Assembly (NCBI GenBank): GCA_963170055.1
Contig: CAUJGJ010000444.1
Span: 1,955,001-2,019,000 of the forward strand
Reading direction: 5' to 3'
Source of the DNA: Halisarca cf. caerulea
Taxonomy: Eukaryota > Porifera > Demospongiae > Chondrillida > Halisarcidae
DNA: 64,000 nucleotides
A program made the position numbers and the translations under genes. Positions 49,301-54,300 of this stretch are shown one piece after another. A model generated the notes under the pieces. The model made no database searches and had not been told where the DNA came from. It worked only from the letters and a program-made list of their open reading frames with translations. How positions within the stretch are numbered: position 1 is the first letter of the stretch; each line of letters begins with the position of its first letter.

Positions 49301-50870
49301 ACCTATGTTTTTGGCTGTATAATGGCCGGGAAATCCTCTATCGATCATTAGCCCTATCTGTTTGCTACATTTTGGTACTGGAAGTGAGTTTCTAGCACAT
49401 TGCTGTGATTAGATAAATATTTGCAAAGAATGTTACATACTGTACTGATTAAAGATAGGTAACCAGCAACTCGCGTGTGACACGCAGATGGTTCGCGTGT
49501 ACTTGTGCGAGTAAAAAAATACACGCAAGTTAACACCTTTTAAAATGCCTCGAAAAGCGAACGGACTAGTAGAGAAGTGGCTGAAATATAAAGATACCGA
49601 TGAAACAAACCAAATCAACGTGAAACAAGACATCGGGTCAGGCAGGGAGATCGCAGGTAGTCATGATTGCGCGACGCTATCGCGGTACCGTGCTCTATCT
49701 TATGCATTGAACTCTGGATCAACTATAGAGCGCGCGACCTAACAGCCATGCGACGGGTATTGTGAACAACGGTGCCTACCGGGCGCTTACGTAGACACTT
49801 ACGTAATTGCGCATAATAATTAGGCACAATCAAGATGGAGATACGTAGCGATGAGTACTGCAACGGAATGATGGAAAATTGCGAGGAGGGAATACCAGGT
49901 ATAAATTCTTAGGGAAATGGGGAATAGTACAGGATAGTAAAGAAAAGGACAGTGCACTTATGTCATGATAACACAACGAAGATGGAGATACGTAGCGACG
50001 GTAACTACAAAAAATCTAAGGAGGGACTATAGGCATTCACGATACATGCACATTCTTACCCGCAAGATTACAAGATAGCATCAAAGTGGCCGATTTCCGA
50101 AAATAAACTGTAACTTAGACCATAGACACTCCATACGAACAGCCGGGAAAATGCGAACTATCTTCGATTGAATTAGGAGGGGCATAGGAGTATTCGCCAC
50201 GAGTTGATCCCAAGGTGGTACCCATGATTTCGTTCTTACAATCAAACGTCAATTCGCTCTCGGAAATAACACTTAAAGTACTACAATTATATGTTGAAAA
50301 TACCAGCTTATTAACACGTTGCCATTTTTACTCGCACGAGTAACAATTCTCGCACAAGTAGTATTTTACGCTTGTGTCACACACGTGTAGCATGGCTACC
50401 TATCTTTAATCAATACTGTATATGTAACATATGAGGGTACAAGGGTTAATCATACTCATTTTCCTCTGTTCTTCATACTCAACACTGTGCACTTGGTGGT
50501 AGCCACCTTTAGTCTTTGATTTGCCAAGGGTTTGGTGAAGCAAATTCACATACACACTACAATTCCTACCTCTCTAATCTACCACAAATTTGCTTATCCA
50601 AATTTTGCAAAATTGAAGGTTACACTGCGTTAACCAATGATTATGATTGTCAAATGTTCATCTTATTTCCTCATCTTCATTGTCTCAAGCATCTACATTG
50701 TAGGTACTTTAGTCACACTGGCTGTTGTCTCTGGTAGCTGTACTTTTCATGCTGCTTTTTCCTTCTAGGACCCCATCCTATGCTCTGTTCTTAATGGACT
50801 TTTGCACAAGGAACCTAAGCTGAGGTTATCCGCAGGAACTACTTTCAGGCATGACTTCTTTTCCACTTAA
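15836..50870 (+). CDS. STK31-like: STK31-like protein: RRM, extended Tudor, coiled coil, pseudokinase
   Basis: 32 exons: 15836-15907, 25047-25126, 25196-25280, 25342-25391, 25432-25500, 25572-25692, 25759-25863, 26322-26393, 27494-27646, 27860-27932, 30070-30248, 30745-31070, 31590-31704, 34825-34980, 36284-36299 (tentative), 36344-36525, 37995-38057, 38127-38252, 39101-39211, 40160-40249, 40416-40523, 42583-42680, 44484-44676, 44817-44885, 46492-46569, 46640-46762, 46849-46962, 47028-47111, 47190-47360, 47443-47538, 47713-47781, 50769-50870. Phases agree throughout (about 1182 aa; human STK31 is 1019). RRM: RNP2 VFVSNI (exon 1), RNP1-like CLTAFVKF across exons 2-3. Tudor: HIESCWMFWAQ, CWYRCKVL, LIRYIDYGNS, as in human STK31. 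The middle aligns with the STK31 coiled-coil region (DDKRRELLLL). Pseudokinase: the HRD region reads VYGGLQAKSV, the DFG region IIDFNL. STK31 is a germ-cell Tudor protein. Human STK31 has no RRM; TDRD10 has RRM plus Tudor. Confidence 0.88.
16205..16430. mobile_element. MITE with TTCGGAATTA termini, STK31-like intron 1
   Basis: AGAGGGGACTAATTCCGAAC on the left is matched on the right by the complement (GTTCGGAATTAGCGCCTTCT). Related in sequence to the GGGGTAATTTGGAACA elements at 3311 and 57322. Confidence 0.55.
17020..17074 (+). repeat. Left member of a distant inverted repeat pair
   Basis: TTGATATAAGGGTTGCACTT, then GGCTAGGGGTAAAGGTA. Its inverted partner is at 21841-21891. The two lie 4.8 kb apart and bracket the pogo element and three foldbacks. 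Confidence 0.7.
17784..18307. mobile_element. TACCGTA-family foldback element carrying a HIRAN-like fragment
   Basis: Left terminus TACCATACAGCTGGAAATTT, right terminus (complement strand) TACTGTATAGCGGGAAATTT, both continuing into TTCGC. Ends fall at TA dinucleotides. The interior holds a coding-like fragment at 17906-18130. Its right end abuts the (TA)n tract in which the pogo element sits. Confidence 0.7.
17906..18130 (+). pseudogene. HIRAN-like domain fragment with a frameshift
   Basis: From ATG 17906 the frame gives a short protein containing REYYVGLHIHAWQAIIGEE, then stops. One frame over, DRYSLAMKKNNQKVGHIPKI continues into AQNLF. Joined in order these resemble the HIRAN-like domain found in many sponge and cnidarian proteins (a YHVYxxIWxxxIGEEL part, then DPYAVAV and VGHVPR). 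A +1 frameshift and missing residues in the middle make it non-functional. It ends near a perfect splice-donor-like AGAGTAAGT. It lies wholly inside the foldback element at 17784-18307. Confidence 0.55.
18303..18343. repeat. (TA)n tract at the pogo insertion site
   Basis: About 18 TA units directly 5' of the pogo element. TA is the target dinucleotide of this superfamily, and a matching TATATATA run lies on the 3' side (20186-20196). Confidence 0.9.
18342..20187 (+). mobile_element. Intact pogo/Tigger-type DNA transposon
   Basis: Perfect 27-bp terminal inverted repeats (starting TACCGTATATCGGGAATAGA on each strand) at 18342-18368 and 20161-20187. Subterminal GATTGCGGTT and AGAATGCGA motifs are repeated on both sides. 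TA flanks both ends. The 1.85-kb element has a single uninterrupted transposase gene (18462-19940). It lies in intron 1 of the STK31-like gene, same strand. Perfect termini and an open frame point to recent insertion. Confidence 0.95.
18462..19940 (+). CDS. Pogo-type DDD transposase
   Basis: A 492-aa open frame; an alternative start is Met7 at 18480. Residues about 60-110 (TTFSPEDRAEIGKFAVENGN and following) form a helix-turn-helix of the psq/BrkDBD type. A second CENP-B-like helix-turn-helix region follows, including RDWALSLLSRMGFVKRKAT. The DDE catalytic core shows Asp246 (INLDQTG), Asp361 (LIMDRFRGQ) and Asp397 (LQPLDLTVNKAAKDF). The last two are separated by 35 residues, typical of pogo/Tigger DD(30-35)D enzymes and close to the POGK/jerky-like branch (the FRGQ box). 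The protein should bind the TIRs and cut and paste at TA. An acidic C-terminal tail (DALEAGEHSDEDPFADID) ends the protein. No stop or frameshift. Codon use and AT content resemble host exons. Confidence 0.93.
   Translation: MHLFVEMSILNFFKPTNALPTAKETGLSKQAIQEANKAVESILKEQEEEADETPSSKKKRKYTTTFSPEDRAEIGKFAVENGNAGAVRKYSVGESTVRLFKKKYLAALRDRVNKGDNEPVTAIQLERRGRPLLLGELDDKVRAYVRALRDAGGSVGSRIVIAAAEGIVTATDRTMLVQHGGHINLTRDWALSLLSRMGFVKRKATTKAKANITPEQFQGMKSTYLHQVVSMVKLHSVPSSLVINLDQTGLNIVPSGEWTMEKEGSKRVDLAGLGDKRQITATFAASLDGQFLPMQILYQGKTNRCHPNFAFPDEFDVYHTANHWANEETCIRFTERILKPYIVKIREQMESPDQPALLIMDRFRGQMSAAVQSNLDENKILVVTVPAGTTDKLQPLDLTVNKAAKDFLRDRFHQWYAQEVMKQLKDQEDTGNVNVNMSTVVMKELGAKWLTALYDNFKGRPELITNGFKKAGIVDALEAGEHSDEDPFADID
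20190..20220. repeat. (TA)n(TG)n tract 3' of the pogo element
   Basis: Short TA run passing into about ten TG units. Confidence 0.85.
20343..20528 (+). pseudogene. Exon-like coding fragment inside a foldback element
   Basis: Preceded by a splice-acceptor-like TGCATGTGTACAG, the frame reads YEQFTEELRRQSLELSVSLF then KNFKKGNGSNLPNP and further to a possible donor GTAAAC near 20520. The amphipathic, charged composition looks like real protein, but I do not recognise it. It lies between the two TIRs of the 20226-21167 element. A further short frame at 21301-21361 (EFRLFAPDFINEESFD, then stop, after a good acceptor) could be its last exon but lies outside that element. Confidence 0.4.
20705..20951. 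repeat. Module A, copy 1
   Basis: Begins AATAGAAATGTACTAACCAC and ends TTAGCAGGTCTAAAGTA. Copy 2 (37688-37962) is about 90 percent identical by eye and retains both terminal inverted repeats, so copy 1 has lost its right terminus at the junction with module B. Confidence 0.85.
20952..21103. mobile_element. Module B, copy 1 (MITE)
   Basis: Termini TCAGCAAAAGGGTTGTAGTT on the left and the complement (ACTACAACCCTTTTGCTGA) on the right make perfect inverted repeats. Copy 2 at 37526-37643 keeps only the left part. Confidence 0.85.
21841..21891 (-). repeat. Right member of the distant inverted repeat pair
   Basis: On the minus strand reads TTGATATAAGGGTTGCACCC then AAACTAGGGAAAAAGGTA, the partner of 17020-17074. 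Confidence 0.7.
21899..22462. mobile_element. Foldback element with CTGTACGTCAGGAA termini
   Basis: Left CTGTACGTCAGGAATTTTTT; right, on the complement strand, CTGTACGTCAGGAAATTTTC then GCGG. Same GGAAATTTTCGCG subterminal motif as the TACCGTA elements. No recognisable gene inside. Confidence 0.55.
22531..23060. mobile_element. TACCGTA-family foldback with an exon-like fragment
   Basis: Left TACTGTATAGCCGAAAATTT, right (complement) TACCGTATAGCCGGAAATTT, both followed by TCGCA(A)GAATAAAAT. On the minus strand, 22771-22666 is an ATG-initiated frame (MDQVETFEDRISNSFLFALS and on) ending at a perfect donor-like G|GTAAGAC. The protein is not recognised. A (CA)n array follows the right end. Confidence 0.65.
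22666..22771 (-). pseudogene. Exon-like fragment inside a foldback element
   Basis: ATG at 22771 opens a frame with MDQVETFEDRISNSFLFALS, then TATGRTSLEREGYDQ, and ends at a GTAAGAC donor-like site. Reading through gives a stop 17 codons later. It looks like the first coding exon of a captured gene, but no family is recognised and it could be chance. Confidence 0.35.
23066..23122. repeat. (CA)n microsatellite
   Basis: About 28 CA units at the right edge of the foldback element. Confidence 0.95.
23419..24440. other. Low-complexity and partial repeat region, STK31-like intron 1
   Basis: Contains a CAGGGTTTCTTTTAGGGGG terminus (23419-23440, related to 29480-29503), several G/C homopolymer-rich stretches and a poly-C run near 24425-24438. 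No coding exon is visible between 23100 and 25046. Confidence 0.5.
26929..27262. mobile_element. TACCGTA-family foldback in STK31-like intron 8
   Basis: Left TACCGTACATGTACAAACTT then TCGCAGG and GTGAAACT-type sequence; right, on the complement strand, TACTGTATACGTACAAATTT then TCACAGGGTGAAACTTTCG. TA at both ends. No recognisable gene inside. Confidence 0.6.
29030..29890. mobile_element. Element with CAGGGTTTTATC termini and G/C homopolymers
   Basis: Left CAGGGTTTTATCAGGGG and right complement (CCAGATAAAACCCTG) flank about 860 bp. GGGGGGGAACC occurs just inside both ends, and a poly-C run fills 29850-29877. Nested inside (about 29286-29505) is a shorter related fragment. It is flanked by TATATA on both sides. 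A GGCGC-rich direct repeat (GGCGCGGCGCGGCGTGGCG, 29111-29130) is unusual for this AT-rich window. Confidence 0.55.
31167..31339. mobile_element. MITE in STK31-like intron 12
   Basis: Left AACTTTCAAATGGATTCTCA then CATA and CAATTGTACAGAATC; the right side is the inverted complement (GATTCTGTATAATTG and TATGTGAGAATC). About 170 bp, no coding. Confidence 0.7.
32399..32458. repeat. (AT)n microsatellite
   Basis: 30 AT units in STK31-like intron 13. Confidence 0.95.
33000..33400. repeat. Foldback repeat with TCTAGCCCTATGCCCG-type arms
   Basis: Left arm units in inverted orientation (GGGCTAGACGGGCATGAGGA and variants, about 33110-33290). A long hairpin follows, with arms 33235-33300 and 33334-33390 (TGACTGGGTAAAGGGCTAGA and complement), around a short centre. 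Outer sequence GTACATGGACAAGAACCATA matches 41457-41476. Confidence 0.7.
33458..33492. repeat. (ATT)n microsatellite
   Basis: About eleven ATT units. Confidence 0.9.
35935..36120. repeat. Foldback repeat copy with TCTAGCCCTATGCC-type arms
   Basis: Left arm AGGCATAGAGCTAGACAGAG then TATGGTTGGACTGGGCAC; complement on the right (CAGTCTAACCATACTCTGTC) forming a hairpin centred near 36075. Confidence 0.7.
36284..36299 (+). other. Candidate 16-nt micro-exon of the STK31-like gene
   Basis: The preceding exon (34825-34980) ends in phase 0 and the following exon (36344-36525) needs phase 1. GCAGTGATTGTGTTTG sits between TTTTTTGTTAGCAG and GTACAAAC and supplies exactly that phase change, coding AVIVF plus one base. 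A variant starting three bases earlier would also work. The resulting intron is only 44 bp. Confidence 0.5.
37105..37299. mobile_element. TA-flanked MITE, CAGTGAAACCTGTC termini
   Basis: Left CAGTGAAACCTGTCTATAAT, right complement CAGTAAAACCTGTCTTAAAG, with TA on both sides. Internal repeats of GTGGTCTCTGTAGACAGGTG. Tc1/mariner/pogo-type ends. A decayed relative (TCTAATCC type) follows at about 37341-37518. Confidence 0.8.
37526..37643. repeat. Module B, copy 2 (truncated)
   Basis: Begins TATCAGCAAAGGGTGTAGTT; ends where the internal TATTCTA of copy 1 occurs. The right terminal repeat is absent. Confidence 0.85.
37688..37962. mobile_element. Module A, copy 2 (MITE with complete termini)
   Basis: Terminal inverted repeats AGATAGAAATGTACTAACC (left) and complement (GGTTAGTACATTTCTATCT, right). 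The interior is nearly identical to 20715-20951. Confidence 0.85.
38317..38441. repeat. (GT)n array grading into GTGC repeats
   Basis: In STK31-like intron 18; GT units pass into GTGCGTGC-type units. Confidence 0.95.
39212..39280. repeat. (TG)n array starting at a splice donor
   Basis: Exon 39101-39211 ends CAG and the intron begins GTATGTGTGTG, so the array includes the donor site itself. Confidence 0.95.
40274..40327. repeat. (TG)n array near a splice donor
   Basis: Begins about 25 bases after the donor of exon 40160-40249. Confidence 0.95.
40741..41071. mobile_element. TACCGTA-family foldback, complete copy
   Basis: TACCGTAGAGCGGGAAATTT then TCGCG on both strands, with TA at each end. 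The subterminal AATTTTCGCGA motif is repeated many times in both orientations. 331 bp, no recognisable gene. The terminus shares 13 of its first 16 bases with the pogo TIR at 18342. Confidence 0.85.
41455..41850. repeat. Foldback repeat copy with TCTAGCCCTATGCCCG arms
   Basis: Hairpin arms at about 41530-41577 and 41592-41640 (GGTGGGTTGTACTGGGTACA and complement) around a short centre. The right arm has about eight degenerate units of TCTAGCTCTATGCCCG type, ending CCCTACCTTGTTCCAATATT. The clearest copy in the window. Confidence 0.8.
43241..43756. mobile_element. TA-flanked element with CAGTTGA termini
   Basis: CAGTTGAATAAGGATAAGTC at the left and complement of CAACTG at the right (CAGTTGAGTCCAAATAAGTC on the minus strand). 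TA duplicated at 43239-43240 and 43757-43758. 516 bp with no long frame; Tc1/mariner/pogo-type non-autonomous element. Confidence 0.75.
44971..45260 (-). mobile_element. Short retroposed element, inverted copy
   Basis: Reverse complement of the element at 839-1135, with a short (ACCCTAT)-type tail at its 5' edge in this orientation. Similarity is high along the full length. Confidence 0.9.
45804..46237. mobile_element. PIF/Harbinger-like element with a Myb/SANT remnant
   Basis: GGCCCCGTTTACATGAAAAC on the left and GGCTGCGTTTACATGAAAAC on the complement strand at the right, each followed by GTTTT. The 3-base duplication TTA occurs at 45801-45803 and 46238-46240. On the minus strand a frame near 46135-46000 reads WTDNEAELLLSMTLVYKTTK then KGLHWEGIRSKYADILERF, a Myb/SANT-like DNA-binding domain of the kind carried by Harbinger elements. 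There is no transposase, so the element is non-autonomous or internally deleted. Confidence 0.75.
47936..48180 (+). mobile_element. Partial CAGTG-type MITE in the last STK31-like intron
   Basis: Starts at a TA followed by CAGTGATACCTCTATAATCG; internal TTATCC-AACACC repeats. I do not see a clear right terminus. Confidence 0.4.
49430..50430. mobile_element. 1-kb inverted-repeat element, GATTAAAGATAGGTA termini
   Basis: GATTAAAGATAGGTAACCAG near 49447 matches the complement of the right end (GATTAAAGATAGGTAGCCAT). Similarity extends outward (ATGTTACATA) and inward (GTGTGACAC and ACTTGTGCGAG) over about 90 bp. The interior is richer in CpG than its surroundings. A 65-codon frame at 49545-49742 is not recognised. 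It lies in the last intron of the STK31-like gene. Confidence 0.75.
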
Positions 50871-51347
50871 TTACAAATAACTTACTAATGACTACCACAG
50901 TAAAGCATTTTGTGATTGCAATATAATCCTATGAATACTTAGTTGATAGTTTCCTCTTAAAGTGTTCCTTTTCACTTTATGATTGTATTGTGTTGATCTA
51001 TTTTTGATTTAACTTATATTCTTCATTGTCCACATGTACATATGCTTCAATATTCAATGAATGTTACAGAGCAGCTAGGGTTAGCTTTGCTTAGCAAACA
51101 TTTGGATGTATTTATACAGTAATTGCACATGCATGAAATTCATTCTTATACAGTATAATACTAAATAGTACTCTATAATCAGAAGTTTCACTACTATTTG
51201 TGCAGTTTGTGAGTAAACATTTTGGTGTATACAAAATTGAATTTGTGTATTATACCAGTACAGGACATTGTACTATACATTGTCAATATTGTGCACTGCT
51301 ATACATTACAAAATTATGAATGAAAAATATCATGTGGCATGCATGTT
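50871..51347. other. Convergent 3' flanks between STK31-like and Ig genes
   Basis: 477 bp of AT-rich sequence between two stop codons facing each other. It must contain both 3' UTRs. No repeat or exon is evident. Confidence 0.6.
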
Positions 51348-54300
51348 CTACACAAGGTGTCCAGGGTCATCACTTTCATGGAGGGGTAGAGTGACAGTTC
51401 TATTTCTGTTCAGACCTACTTCAGCTGCTGCAGGTTTGTGTAAAGTGACCGGCACTTCATACATTGATCCTAGACTCTCGCTGTGTGCTCCGTTTAGACC
51501 TAAAAATGGGGCTTCATTCCCACCACTGGTAGACATTTGTGGTCCACTTCTAGGGAAAGTTGAAAAATCAAATTCATTTTGCACATCAGGGTGATGAAGA
51601 CGAGGAATTGTCTCAGATTTCCTGGCTAGATTGGGGGAATAACTCCAAGAATCTGCAATTGATGTACTTCTGTCAAAGTTGTTTTTTGCATATATGTTCT
51701 CTAGGGAAAGTTCAAAATGGCTTGCATGATGGTTGGGCTTGTTCACAGACAGAAGTGACTCCTTTAAACTCGAAAACGAGGTACCTTGACCCTTTCCCAA
51801 CCCCCTCCTATCATCAGGTGGGGGTGAAAGTGCCAGAATCACTTCCCCAGAGTTTTTTCTGGATCTCCAGCAGAGGACAATGACCAAAATAACAAGTGCA
51901 ACAACACCTAGAACAACTAAAATGCTAATGACAATTCCAGCAATCTCCCCACTTGACAGCATTTTTGATGCAGTCCCTGAAAGTAATAGATAAAAATAAT
52001 ACAATAATCATATCTTTAATTTGGCATGAAGATCTGTGGCAAATTAAATAAAATCAATACAAGTGAATGGGTCATGCACCTTTGATCCACTATATGCAAC
52101 CTTAATTATGCACCAACCCTTTGTACATTATAATTCCTTTATTGTGTAAGTGTATGATGAACAATATTATACACATAGTGCAATGAGCTCCATGTACACA
52201 ATTTCCACAATATTACATTAACCATATACGTAAGATTGATCTAGGATATAATACATAAATGTATAGTGTACTCCCATGCAACAAACAATATTACAAGAAA
52301 TTTCATGGCTATATGTGGGGGACAATATATATTTATTATAGAGACAATCCGGTGGTTCTGTGCATGCTTTATTAATTTAAATTGTTCTGCACACATGGAA
52401 AACCCTAGCTATTGCATGGTGCATGGACTTGCAAGTTTGGTGTATAGTATACCTGCATGTGCATGTGTGTATACAGTGGACCCCTGTTAATCGCAACCCT
52501 CTGGACCAGGCAGAATTATTCCATTATCCAGAACATACATTCCTGCTATGCCAATAGTGGGGCCAGTCGTTATGTAAATTAAATGTATGAATGTGTGTGT
52601 GAACAATATAAACGTTTGCAGTGAATTGAATAACCTGTTTCAAATGGGAATTTTAAGAAGTAATATAAGCAATGTTATTGATTTTTCGTTGTAAGGTAGC
52701 TATAACTGACTTGGATTAACTTGCATTTACAATGCATGCTATTCATATAAGCAGTATGGTTTATATACTCTTTGAATATAAGTGATGTGAAATTCTTATT
52801 CCTATATACAGAATATTCCTTTAAGTGGTATTCCTTTAAGCAGTTCTTTTACTACAGTGCATATATACAAATGATTCTGCACTTGGAGATTATATTCCAT
52901 TTAACAGAATATTCCTTTAACTGTTATGCGATTAAGAGGGGCCCACTGTATATTGTATGTATGCATGCATGCTCTGAAACTTCTAATAATATTATTTAGT
53001 ACATGTACTTACAGTACAATCTATATAGTACATTGTGAGTATGTTGTGTATATACCTACCAAATGAGGACTCCTGTGAAGCAAGTACGCAAGGTCCTAGC
53101 ACACCGTTGCCTGTCATTTGAACAGCCAATACATATGTTCCAGGTTTTACTTTAGATTCCGGCTCTCCAGCAAGATCAATTGACACTATATTAGTGTTAG
53201 CTCCTGAGGTGGATATTTCCATTTCATAGAATGCACTATGATCCCTACATGCTGTGGTTGGGTCATTATATTCCTTGGACGGTAGAGCATAGAACAAGAG
53301 ACCAAATGGGGATGACAATGCTATTGAAAATTTCAAAGTTGCCACTGTTTGACTCAGGTTGAATGATGGCCCATCTATGTACATATATAAGAAAGCACAT
53401 GCATAATGTGCAAATTAATACATTTTCTATTGCAGGCAAGTGAACACTTGAGTATAACTCACAAAGTAGAAGTAGTTCTTGTGTTCCATCAGTGCTCAGT
53501 CCACCTCTTGGTGATATGGCTGTACATATTAGAGTTCCTGTATCCCCAGGGAGTGCCCGATCTATTCTCACCTTGTACCTGATTATTAACGAAGATATCA
53601 TTTCCATTGACAAATCATACTGTGGTTCCAGTAGCCTTCTGTCTCCTATGGACCACTGAACATCTCCAATTGCATCCTTCCATTTAATGGTACAAGAGCC
53701 CACAACACTTCCTCCAAGTATTGCAGCTTCTGGATTAAGGCTGAGATCTGATATGGTGGGAAGTTCTGTAGAATGAAATGGAATTATAAGATAATAATAT
53801 TTCTAAAAATGGAATTTACAAAACATTAAAAAATTGATAATTGCAGTGAAACATGCTTAGCACTATGTACTGTCATCATCAGATCTGAACTACTGTACTG
53901 CACAGAATAAAAAATACATGCCTGTATTTTACTGTACTTCACATATTGTACATACTATATACTAGAAAGAAAAATTCATGCCTATAATCTATGTAAATAC
54001 TCTACTTTCTTTAAAGTATATGCAAGATCAGTATTTACAATCAGTAACTGTTGTTATTTACATACAAAATATTGCATGCATGTTGCATGTATAGGTAAAC
54101 CAAACCCAGGAACTTACGGATGACCTGAAGTTCCACGGCATCAGCATCAATGACAGCAGAATTGTCCAACAAAGAAGAACCATGCGATCTGCAGATATAT
54201 CCACCAAAGGCACTGAGGAGCTGATCAGAAAGTGCTACCCTTCTTATGGTCAGCTGGAATGTTTGTGTATTGAGTAAGTATTTGTCACCTGCTGGGGTTG

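Noticed and set aside
51560..51883. 107-codon + strand frame over the Ig gene last exon
   Set aside because: Antisense shadow of the cytoplasmic-tail coding sequence.
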